Positions 12,835 to 25,005 of a stretch of DNA of 64,000 bases are shown here, in pieces. The translations under genes and the position numbers were made by a program. The stretch is from the NCBI RefSeq assembly GCF_030867145.1, contig NC_134419.1:6723501-6787500 (forward strand). Direction: 5' to 3'. The DNA is from Opisthocomus hoazin (lineage: Eukaryota; Chordata; Aves; Opisthocomiformes; Opisthocomidae). The notes beneath the pieces are model-generated. The model ran no database searches. It saw only the letters and a program-made list of their open reading frames with translations, and was not told the DNA's origin. The number at the start of each line of letters is the position of its first letter. Within the stretch, counting starts at the first letter, position 1.

Positions 12835-13004
12835 CCTTCCCTAAGCAGCCAGTGCTCCTCTCTGAAACAGAGTATGACCCCACACAGAAATCTGCACCAC
12901 CTCTCTGAGCAAAACTGGGGACCACTGGTACTGAAAGAAATCCCTCTGAGTCAGTTTGTACTCAATATAACCCAAAGCAACATTGCTGAATTGCAACGGG
13001 CTGA

Positions 13005-13182
13005 GGGACAGATTTTTTTAAAGCTGTCTGAACACCTAAAAATTAAAAAAGGGCATTAAATGGGATTTTTCAGAACTGCCTTAATTGCTTTATTTCATCT
13101 CCAGGATTTTATGTCCTTTTGAAAATCCTCTTAGGTGCCTATTTGCATCTTCAGGCACATTCTGCAAATCTGGCTATATTGC
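13005..13182. repeat. Fold-back (inverted-arm) ancient repeat
   Basis: Two arms of about 75 bases are imperfect reverse complements. The left arm (about 13005-13080) runs CAGATTTTTTTAAAG ... CTGAACACCTAAA ... GGGATTTTTCAGAA. The reverse complement of the right arm (about 13100-13182) runs CAGATTTGCAGAA ... CCTGAAGATGC ... CACCTAAGAGGATTTTCAAA. The motif order matches between arms. It resembles a palindromic non-autonomous element known to me from reptile and bird genomes, but I cannot name the family. Confidence 0.45.
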
Positions 13183-15386
13183 ATAATAAGTTTTATTTCC
13201 TATCTCTTTGGGTTGAGAACCACACATTTGCCTACAGAATTCTCTGTGGAGCTGAAATCTGTTAGGATTATAAATACAGGCTGAGCTGGGAACAGTCATT
13301 GGAAACTGCCATGAAGACCATGTACAGAAAACAGTGATTCTAGTCACACAAGATACCTGATATAGTTGGCAGGAAGGCAAAGCTAAACAAATGCAGGTTT
13401 ACGTTTTACTATTTAAAGAATAAAATATTCAGCTTGAGTTCCATTAACACCTGTCAGAACTTTGGTACATACTCAAATCCACATTTCTAATTTTACTGCT
13501 AAATAATCCCAAACTTGGCAGTTAGAAGGTAAAGCAAAATACCCAAGCTAAACATCTGAAGCAAATTGTAGCTCTCTGGAAGAGCCCTTCTGCTGTATAA
13601 ATGAAGGTCATATGTATAAATGATTAGAAGCTTAAGGAAATATGTCTTCTGCTTTTCTAAATTGATAACACACATATTGCAATAATAATCCCACATCAAT
13701 TATTGGACATGTTCCCTGCTGTAAGAAAAACGATAATTTTTTTTTAATAATCCCTTGGAATAATATTCTTACACTAGCACAATTAACTTTTGCCATGCAG
13801 AGGGAAAAGACATTGATTTAATAAACTACATCCATCCCTGGAGATGCCCCCACCCGGGTGCACCCTGGTTTTGGAGGACGGTTAACAAGACACAGAAGTC
13901 CTCCTTTGCCTGGTGAGGAAGTGCCGGAGGTGACAGGTCCTGGCGGGGATGGGACGGCGAGGGAGCAACTCCGTTATGTTGGTTGTGATGTTACAGCCGT
14001 GGCAGTTGCACTGATGGCAAACCTGGGGGCTCTGTTTATTTATCAGCAGCAAAATAAACGCAGCAAACGTTGCAGAAGACTCCCTGAACACTTGCTTTCT
14101 CTCTGTAAGGGGCAACTCGCGCTTGGCAGCAGGCATGGGGCAAGGTCTCACCCCAGCAGTGCGGAGGACCCCCAAGTGCCCAGGCTTTTGTAACAGACAG
14201 ACTGCCCAGACCCTGCCATGGGGCTCACTCCTGAAGTCAGGGGAGGGTCAGGGCAGCTGTTGCCGGCGACCGTCAGCCCTTTGGCTGCCGCTGAATCACA
14301 CTTGCCAGAAAGAACTTAATCCTAGGGCTCATAAAAACTCTTCTGAAACACATTTTTTCCCCTTCGAAGTGCACCAGATCTCACTAAACACCAAGTATTT
14401 TCCATAAATGTTCCTAGGCTAAAATACACCTGGAGCCATCTATAGGGTCTTCATACATACGGCTATTATATACAGGTATCCCATTACACCCCGATCGCCC
14501 AGTGCATGGCTGGACATCCCCCATTTCAAAGGGAGATGGTCTTGGCATGGACGTGAGCGAGCCCAGCTCTGGTGCTCCCTGTGAGAGGATGGCAGAAGAG
14601 TTACTGATTCATCACGGCTGACGCTGAGCACAGCAAGCGCAAAAATGCAAACAGTATTCATCACTTCTGACAGATGCCTTCATTTTCTGCTTTTTCTTAG
14701 CTGATATAAAGTAGGGTCTTTTTGTTAGAGACAAAAGTCATTAAAACGAAGGCGGGAAAAAAAACAGGAAAATTATTTCCATTGAAAATTATTTCTGTAT
14801 TTTTATCAAGCATCAGAACTCTGTGACAGGTCACAGCTATGTACAAATTACAGTACCAGTTTCAAATTTTGCAAGACCGTAGCCACAAACGTCACATTTT
14901 CTTGTCCTAGTGCATGAAGGTGTGTGCAGACCTACAGGGAAAGCTGCTGAAAATCGCTTGCCTATTGAACACCACCTGTCCTGCACATTTCCAGTTGAAT
15001 AGCCCTGGCCTTTTCTGATATTTCTCTTTTCTCACAAGAGGGAGCTCCAGCTCTGGAATAACGGCATGAAAATGTCCTGCCCAGACTCTGCTGCCGCTGA
15101 AAACACCCATCTCTTGTCCCAGGTCGGGCTTACAGGGCTCCTTTTGCAGCTAAAAACCCATCATCAAGAGCTTGAATCTCAACATGAATTTTAATGATGA
15201 AAAAGTTGCCATTATCATAAACTTTTCCAGAAATATTCCAAGCAAATTCGATGTTTTTGAACAGTGCCAGAAGGAGCAGTGATTGTCTAGTAATTTTTTT
15301 TCTCAAAAATCAGATGGCCGTTATGGTTGAGCAATGAAAACTGATCAGTCAGAAGTAATAAAACGGCCAAGGAATAAGACAACAAG

Positions 15387-15414
15387 AATACCAATAATGT
15401 CCATTATTGGTATT
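15387..15414. repeat. Near-perfect 28-bp palindrome
   Basis: Left arm AATACCAATAATG (15387-15399) and right arm CATTATTGGTATT (15402-15414) are exact reverse complements separated by two bases. The loop is too short for a microRNA precursor. Confidence 0.9.
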
Positions 15415-17204
15415 TTTCTGATGTGAATACCTCCCAGCAAATCCCAGCTAAGGTAACATTTTGCACAGACTGCTTAAACCCCTATCAAGGTCCACTCCTG
15501 ACTCTTACTCAGGCTGACGGACACCTCTGCGGACGGTCACGCTGGATGCAGGGGAGCGAGCACACGAGCACAGGCACCAGTGGCCACGGCCACTGCTTTC
15601 CATTACAGCTGAGTGAGGGAAGAAGGAAAAGCCCCTGTCCCTGGGTAAGGTTAAACTGCAGATGCAATCGCCATACACAGGATGACTACAAGTCTGCCTG
15701 CAGCTGGACTGACAGCCACAGAGTAAGTTTTAACAAAACAAAACCCAGTTTCAAAGCAAAGTTGTGAGCAGCTACCATGGGTTTCAGTGTGAGATATTGG
15801 TAGCTGCAGTATTTTTGACCCTTCTGCACATGGAAGGTTGTTCCACACCTTTGCTACATGGTGCTTAGTGATGGTCTTCTACCTCCAGCCTATATGTGTG
15901 TGTATATATATATTATCCTGTGGACGCAGCTTTACAGTTTATACTGTCGCTTTTCCTCCCCACTTCTCTTAGTGTACACTGCAAGACCAGCCAACTTCTC
16001 CTACAAGATTTTTCAGTCTGAACTGGTGTCACCAGAAGATCGTGTTAGCACACCTTGGATTTCTGTCCTGATTTAGTTATTAACAATATTAAGGAAAAAA
16101 TTCTCTTCCCAAAGGGATTCCTATTAGTAACACCTCTCCCACTCAGCTCTCCTCCTTCCAGCACAACCCAGGTGGCCCCACACAGCCACTACACATTTTG
16201 AGGGCTTAAAAATAAGTTATTAAAACACCCAAAGGCAGAGAGTTTATGTGAGGAACACTTCAGCACCCAGAAAACTGTTAGTCCAAGATCCAAACTTGAG
16301 ACTGCATGTCCTCGAGCTCCCTCTGCTGACCCCATGATTACTACATATAGAAAAACAGGATCTGCTATCATGGCAATGCCAACAGTATCTCAAATAACCC
16401 AGAGATGTATCCCCAGCCTGATACCAGGTGCACAGGGCTCCTCTGAGGCAGGGAGCAGAGGAATGTGCTGGAGGCTCCTATTTTTTAGGGAAACCGACCC
16501 AGGATGGACCCAATACATGGCTCACACAAGGGCAAACGCCCCTCACGAACCACAGGAGCAGACAGCGGTGACTGGGGGAAACAGTCTTGCAGCCTGAGGC
16601 TCAGTGCCCTCCTGCACCTCTGGATCAGGCCCCAACAACTGGGCATCCCAGAGAGACTGCCAGGCAAAGCAGCACATGGCCGGGCTACAGGGGCACATCA
16701 GTTCCTTCTGATTTACCCTAAACAACAAATTTGTCTTGAAAATACAAATCTGCAAGGATTTTCTGTGACCAGCAACCAAATGAAATTCGTATTTGTCTAA
16801 GCCTAAGGTTAAGAAGACCTAAAGGCTGTGTGGCAGCTCTACTGTGGAGTTGGCGTGGCAAATGCAACAGCCACTTTCCAGTCTTGCATTGTATCTACTG
16901 CATGCTGAACTGAGCTGGAGTAATTAAATGCAGTACATATCTGTGACATAGTGTGAACAAAAATATAAAAAAGATTAAAAGATGACTGTGGAAAGCTAGT
17001 GTGCTCCTCACATAATTAAAACAAGTTGTTCAAAGGCTGCTGCTTGCCTGCTAGCGCAGAGGCTCCAGGCGGGTTTGCAGACTGGAAACCAGTCCTGATC
17101 TGAGACAGCTCTGCCAGAGCCAGCAAGGGTACCCGGGAGTCACACTGGGCGATATCTGGGTCCTGAGCAGCAGTCTGCCTTGCCTTCTTTTGCGTAACCC
17201 CGAG

Positions 17205-17290
17205 GAATTTTGGAGTCTCAGCTTGCCTCAGTTTCCCTACATGTAAAACAGGTTATCATGTCACTCCCAGTTTTAAAGAATTATTTTATA
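17205..17290 (+). repeat. MIR SINE relic
   Basis: GCCTCAGTTTCCCTACATG followed by TAAAACAGGTTATCATG is the classical MIR core pattern (cctcagtttcc-catctgtaaaatggg), here diverged. It is an old, inactive SINE fragment. Confidence 0.65.
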
Positions 17291-20200
17291 TCTGTGGATT
17301 AAGGGTCTAAAATTATTGCACTGCCTTCCTATTCAGCTCAGCTTTGCTTAATTAAGACTATGATTAAGTGTGAGGAAGAATGCAAATTTGGTGTTGGCTA
17401 AAGACTTCTTCTGGACAATGATAAAAGTCTGTCTTTAAAAATTTATATTTTGCTCACAGTCTATTGCAAATACTGCATTTAACGCAAAATAGTTTTTGAA
17501 GTACTATTAGCAATATATAAAACCTTTAGCCATGCAATACATTCCCTCTAATCCTATTTTATTTTTTGTAAATATCATATGCTATTTCTAGGAAACATTC
17601 ATTATATAATAAATACAGGATATTTCATTGCAGCAATATTTCTGAATTGACATTTCTATTACACAGTACCAAATACTATGATCAATATAAATATGTTCTT
17701 CTATATTATGTCAGAAAAATATTGGTTTAAAGAAACTTTCAAAACAATCTTTCTGTTTTTTCCCATAAAACTAATACCCTACTTCCTCTCTCAGATCCAT
17801 TTTAAACACCCAGCAGATGCCAATAGTTACAACTTAAACATTTGGAAAAATCCAAAAGACAGAATTCGCCATCTCTCTAAACTTAAGAATATAAAAACCA
17901 CATGTCGACATCTAAATAAAAACTGTCAAATACAAAAAAAAACCTGTCACTTTTTGCCAAAGTGGTTCTTTTAGTTCTATAAAATCAAAATATATAAAAA
18001 AGGGCAGAGCTCACGCTGGGGAAAAAATAAGTTCTGCAGCTCTTACTGAGTCACTTTCTTCCCCTCCCAATTTGAAATTTTAGGGAAAAGTTAAACTGAC
18101 TGATTGCACACGACAAAGCAGCTACCAGAATTAAAGTCAGCTCTGAACTGAAGTTCCAGTGTATTTTATCCAGAAAACTTCCCCAACCAAGAGATCTTTC
18201 TGTTCATATCTCAGAACCTTGCAGCAATGCCCAGGCTTGTATTTGCAATTCACGTTGCTGACCGGTGCTGGCCATCCCCAGCACCATCTGTGCTCAGCAC
18301 ATACCGACCCACAGCAGCCGCCCTTGCAGCTGCAGGCCCAGAAAGATCTGCAGCATGGCCAAGCAAACTACACCTTTGTTCACTTCATCAAAAGAAAACC
18401 GGCAAATTTAGACTTGTTATGCTGGGGAATTCACGATTTCCTAGTATGGCTGAAAGTACCTCGAACAATCTTCATTTAGGGATTATACTGGTGGAAACAA
18501 CTGCTCCCCAGGACAACCAGTAAACCTTGCTGGCCACCTTTGTGGACTGTGCCAGAGCCTGTTGTGTTGGGTTGCCACTTTTTGCTTTTCCAGAGGTGGA
18601 AATTAATCTGCAGGCAATATCAATAGAAAAAGCTGGTGGTCTTCAAGTACCACTTGAAACACAGCTACCACCTCTCTGCCATTAAAGCCACTGGCCTTCA
18701 TTCTTCTAGCAAGAACAGAGGCTGAAATGTGCAGGTAGGTGATGGATCTGCATCAACCAGTCTTTTGCTTCCACGACTAAATTTCTTTATGCTAATGTGC
18801 AGTTTCTCATCTCGTAAGCTGGCTCTGACTTGACTGCACAATGAGTAACAGGCGGCAGCGCCAAGCTTTTCTCTTCCAACCACCATCCTGCTTCCGCAGC
18901 AATGAACATTTGCACTGGAATTCAGTATTACAGCAAGAATGGAAAAAACCTCGTCAGGGAACAAATTGGCTTAGCTGAAGAAATGTCCCTGATCCATTCA
19001 CTGCTCCAAAACAACACAACTTTCTCTCTGATCCTCTGCATACCCGGCCCTCCCATGAAACCTTGTTTTAAAATCAGCCCAGGTGGGACACAGAAGTTTA
19101 GATGCTGATATTTTTCTCTTGAACTGCTTAGCAAAGTAGTTTACTTTTCAGAAACTGGTGGAGCAGAGATGAGATCAAACACAGGGGCAAATTATTTTTA
19201 GTGAGGGAAGTAATTAAGATTGTGAATGTACCTTACTGCACATGTGCACTTCTATATTTATGTTCCTTTTTGTAGCATCTAAAAGCTATGCCTGGCACAT
19301 GTATCTTAAAATTAAATGCTGCATTATTGTTCCAAAAGAAACTGTAATGGTCTTTTGCAAATAATTTTATCTACTGTTCAGCATTTTACTAGTCTTGCTA
19401 TGCTATAGTATAGCATTTATTGTTTTACAAGTGTTAGCGTTCTCTGGTGGGAAATGCTGTAAAAAACATAGAAACTTCAGTAATTTTTTTCATCTACTGA
19501 ATTTATAATAAACATGGGACTCAACAGACAGTTACTCAAGCTGTAAGCCATTTGGTTTGTGTCAGGGGAAATGCTGGTTAATCAGGACAGCCTGCTGTTC
19601 TGCACTGGCTAAACTAAGGAAAACATACACAAAGTTAAACCTCTTTCACTCTATATATGGGATTTTACAGCTAATGCAGCTTAGCAGATTGCCCAGCGCT
19701 CCCCCAGACCTCCTCGCTGATCTTTAGGGATCATGTCCCAGGAGAACAAGGACGACAAGCCTGGACAAAAGCGTTTCTCAGCTCCAGGAATTTGCTCCAA
19801 AAGTGTCTGCAAGCTGTTTGCAAGTCAGCCTTGCTCTGCACCATCTCGCACAGGCTCTGCCAAGACTCTGTGGGACAGTGCGACGTGTTTCTCCTGGCCC
19901 AGGACGGCCCAGGTTGAACAGTGCACAGCCCTGAACAGCGCTCCTAGCACAAAATACTGCTTACAGGCTGATGGAGGTGTACATCACTGTGTCACAGCTC
20001 AATGTCAACAAAATAAGCTTTCACTTTTTCACGTACTTTTAGAGTACTTCAGTCCTAGGGTTTTTCTTCTCTGAAAAGTAACTGCAGATACTTCCCCTAG
20101 TATTTTTGGCATTTTTGCATGGTGTTCACAGTCAGATGGCTTACTACTGTTATTTCTTCTTTTATTTTCTCTTGTTTCTTCTGTTTTGGGGTTAGATTTT

Positions 20201-23200
20201 TTTTGCCTTTTCCCTGCACTGTGAAGCCAGCTACAGGCTCCTATTAATGCTTCACACTGTAGGTATTTTCTGCCCCCAAGGTGCTGTTGGTTTAAGCTTA
20301 GTCAGCAGAAAATGTATGTCTTTGAAGGGTTCACAGACCTTGCCTTTTTGTAGGAGCATGAGTTTTCTTACCACTTTTAAGGTTTACTGTGCCAGAAGGA
20401 CAATGTCACAGGAAACAGAAACCAAAAAGGTCATAGCCCATCTCTACCACAGCGGAGGATACCAGATACCTGGAGATACCTGGACATTCTACTTGGGGAG
20501 ACTCATTAACAATCAGAAAACCACATTGTAATTTTTGGAAGGTTTTTTCCCCTACTGGATCTTGTTGTTCACGCAGTTGGTGAGATTCCTGCCTTGCTCA
20601 GGGGCAAGGAACAGCAGACCAGGGACCAGAGGAGGGCTCATTCTCAAACCCAGGGCTCGGCATGCCAGGACAAGCATATGGAGGGGCGGGGGTTCGAATT
20701 GAGCACCTGAGGCACAGCCCAAAGCAAGGATTCATTTTTAATCTGATTCTTCGAAAAAGCTTCATTTCTAGTCACTATGCTGCCACAGGGGGATAAAACC
20801 CCCACCCCCAGCAGCACATACTTGCCAGTATTTCATCAACTTCCATTCTGAAATAGAAAATGTCATTTTTATACGAACTCTCCCAGTATTGTTAATGAAT
20901 TAACGAACGCTGATGCGGTATCTGAGTGGTTATGGTGCTCATTAATAAAGATTTCAGATCTCGTTTCCAACTGCCTGGGTATGTTTATTCAATTAAAATT
21001 GTGGTTGATTTCAGAGTAATATTTATTAAATGTTATTTTCCAATTCACTTTTAGATATTTTGCTAATGGAAAACACATGACATTCATATGTTTGCTTTTG
21101 CTTATCCCATACAATATACTATATTTACTTCATGTTCATTGTATTTAATATTTATGTGGTCCCTACCTGAAGCAGAAGCAGCATTTTGGAAGGCTAAACA
21201 CTCAATGTGAATAAGCCTTGTCCTCTACAGCAGTGGATTTGTGTAGGTTTGAGTGAAAAATGGGTAATACTTGCAGAAATCGCTTTTCCCCATGTAAATT
21301 ATTAATAAAACCAATAATTATTAACATAATGGATATTTTAAAAATAAAAAAGCAACAGTAACACATTAAAACACTGCAGGAGAATAGCTGTAGTATTTGT
21401 CTGATGATTTAAACATCTGTGATACTGGAAGTTTTCAGCAATTGTTTTAAATAGTTATTTCTCTAGATGTGTACACACACTCTCTAGGATCACTCTACCC
21501 ATCACTTCAGATGACCCGGTCATGTCTTTAAACACCCACTTAAAAATAACAGTTAAAGTCAGTAACACTATTCAAAATAACATGCTCTGCAAAATAAATA
21601 ATTGTAATGAAACTCATCAGCCAAAATAGTTCATTCTTTTCAGACTCCACCTCCCCTTTGCAAATAATAGCTTTGCATGGGTAGAAAAACTAGCATCTCA
21701 TACCTCACCTACCTCACTGTACCTGCCCTCCAGTACATTAATCCTTGCTTCTTGTAGAGCTTTGTGCTAATGAGAAGCATGGACTAATTACCTCCCAAAT
21801 TACTGGCACATATCATCAACCAAAAAAATATTAGTACTCCTCTTGTTCAGCCTGGCTTCTCTGCAAGCAATACACCAAAACAGCACCAAAAGCAAATTTT
21901 GTACGGTCATCTCCTGAGAAGAGACAAGACTGGCATTGGGGGTAAAGCAAGATGTAGTTCAAGGTATTGCAAGAGAGATGGGGGAAAAAGAATTACAGAG
22001 GCTGACGGGAGTACAACCAGGAACTGATATGTGGGAGTTTATGATGTCTAGCTAATAGCTTTCTTTAATGAATATATTATTAGACAACATTTAAGCAAAA
22101 CATGATAATAGCTGTATGTCAGAAATTATCCTAAAAACAATTGCTTCAGGTCTAGCAAGTCAATATTAATTTAAGGTCAAAACAACAACGCAGGAAGGTT
22201 TCCAGAGATGTTGTGGAAAGATAAACAATATTGCTGAAGGTATTTTAGTGCTGTGATACTCTTCTAAGTTTCTCTTCACTGGACAGTCTTTGAAACAGTT
22301 AGGAAATACAATATGGCAGCTTAGAAATGCTGCTGTCAGGCTGTGCTCTTTCAAATAGAGAGAACAAAAGACACAACTTGGAAAAAGGTGAGAGACGCAT
22401 TTGATACTTCTGTTTGTTTTCATAATGGCTTCTCAAACTACCTCAGCAATAATCACTAGATCAAGTAAAGCCTTGCAAGTGCTAAAACTGGAAGGTATGG
22501 AAACCAAAAAGAAAGGGAAGACAGTTTATGTCCTCCAGGCAGAGTTAAATTCTGACAGATTAAATTGGAGTGAAAACATCTTGTCAACTAATTAGTGCCT
22601 TTATTATTTTAGCTGACGTTATGCTGCCCAGTGACCTTTTCTTGAACATTTCATACTAAATAAAGCTATAAATACCTCTAAAAGTTTTACTTAACAAGAT
22701 TAAAGCTGAATAACACAACATATAATTGACTCTGCATGCTGAGACTCAGCATCCCAAACCAGCTCACAAGGCACATTTACACACAGATGTCGTCAGTGCC
22801 TTCACAGAACAGTCAGAAAACGACGCTATCAGCAATATTTAATACAGCCATAGTCTTTGCCCCCAGCAGCAAGTTTTTGCATCTATGAGAAGTGATGCAA
22901 GTTGAGGAAGCAATTACCAGCAGTACAGACTGGGTGGATAAGGAGGGGGTCCTGGGGGCTCACCCTATGAGTTGTTCCCAGATGCTCCTCGGACTGTAAA
23001 CTAGTTGATAAAAAAATGGTTACAGTGAACCTACTGCTATGCAGGTTGCAGACTGAGGTCCCTGATAATCAACAGTTTTTAAAGGCCAAAACAGAGAAGT
23101 GAAGCCCCTCCCTGAAAACCTGGTGAGCAGACTCAGAGGAGAAAATCTGATTTGCTTGAGATAAAGCTACAGAAGCTGCTGAGCATCAGTGATTTGTGGG

Positions 23201-24961
23201 GAAAGGAATGGACAGTGCAGGACATGGGGCTGGAAGAAGTGGGAGATGCCAGAGGAGTTGTTCTCATGAGGAGCTGCTCTTCATAGGCAGATGAAGCTCG
23301 AAGAGGCCCATCCTGGTGCAGAAAGGTGAGTGGTAAAGCAAATCAGAGCAATTGGCGGGAGCCAGAAGAAGCAGAAATGTAGGATCTGAATGGGAATTAT
23401 CCAAAACCTGAAGGTAACAGAATTGACACTGAGCCATATTGTGCACTACTGTAAATACAAGAAAGATGCTCCTACAAAGTGACACTCTTCTCTGTGTTAG
23501 TGTTGAACTAATTCCCAGTCTGGTGCTGGGGAAACTGAGCTGCTGGAAAGACAATCTTTCATACAAGAAATATAACTAAAATCTTGACCATTTATTATTC
23601 AGCAATTACTTCATGATACTTTGAAAAAAAAAAAAAGGCAGAATTTTAATCCTAAAGTCTTCGCCAGCTTGCATTCTTCCTCACCAGAAGTTTCAACAGA
23701 AGTAATTTCTCATTGGCTGTTGAATGTGCCAGAAGGGGAGAGCAGCTAGCGCGTGGCTGGCAGCGATGCTTCTCTCCCCACAACAGATGACAATTTGCCC
23801 CATGCTCAGCAGTTTGTGCCTCTAAAGTGAAATGAATCAGCTGTAAAACTGGTTTAACAAGCTGAATAACCCAGGCTTAAGGCTGCAGAGACACCAGCGG
23901 CTCCAGTAGAGTCACTGGGTGATGACAATGCCAGTAACAGGCTAAAAACTGAAAAGGATAGAAGAAAAAGAGATGTATCTGAAAGCCAAAGAGAAACCCT
24001 CCAGTAATGTAGGTTCCTCACTGGCACCAGTTCTCCCTGGGATAAGCTATCTGGATGCAGCACTGGTGTTTGGAGCCAGGGAAAAGCAGGGACACAAACA
24101 CAAGCCCCCTCTGAATGGCTGCAATGCTGTGAGAAGCTTGAGGGGATGGTCACATCCATCTGGGAAGTTTCTCATGTCAGCATAGCCTCATTATTCCACT
24201 GGGCACCACACGAAGGCCCAAGGCTCCTCTTGACCTGCACCCCCTTGTTGGTGGCATCTGGATGGAGCCTGAGCTAAGAAGCATCACAACCTTCATCCAC
24301 ACTTTCCCAAGTGCAGAGGATGCTCCGAGCTTTGCCTTCTCTAACAGAAATATATATTAATGGTGGCACATAAAAGACAAATCAAAAAGCTTAAGATAAA
24401 ATAGTCACCTCACTAAATGGAGGTTTTGCCCCAAGGATAGATTAGGAGAAGACACACCATGTACCTGATGCCAGCTGCAACATTTAATGCATTACAAGTA
24501 AATGCTGAGATGCTGCTCTAACAAGCCTGGTATAAACCCACACACAGAGTAAACCAGGTACTCAAGAGACCAGCTACGCTCAAAGGCGGGCCAGAGAACT
24601 TAGAAAAATTCTCAGCTGTTTAAAAAAAAAAATACACTTTATAAATCAGGAGAGAGACAATGCTTTGTCCCTGCAAAGGCTTGCAGTTGTGCCAAGTCCA
24701 GCCTGAGCAAGCTTCTTTGGATATATATGGTATTTTTAAAAATATTTTTTGTATCTACAAGTTTTGGTTTCCATTTGTGTCTAGTTCCAGTTCCTTTCTT
24801 CGGTCCTCTGCTGGTTTTGTTCATTTTGCCTATATATTTTTCACAATAAAAGGATGGTGTTTTTGCAGCTGTGGCTTAACTGAGTCTTGAATTTGCTCTC
24901 GCTGCACACAAATAATAATCCATGATGATATACAAGTGCTTTATGGATGATATGTTCCTGC

Positions 24962-25005
24962 CCAAAGATGAAGAGCAAACCTGCCAAAGATGAGGAGCAA
25001 ACCTC
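24962..25005 (+). repeat. 22-bp direct tandem duplication
   Basis: Two copies (24962-24983, 24984-25005) share CCAAAGATGA[A/G]GAGCAAACCT and differ at two positions. It is a simple local duplication with no evident function. Confidence 0.85.

Noticed and set aside
20681..20710. tRNA-like B box (GGTTCGAATT)
   Set aside because: No A box or cloverleaf arms at the right distance upstream; isolated B-box matches are frequent.
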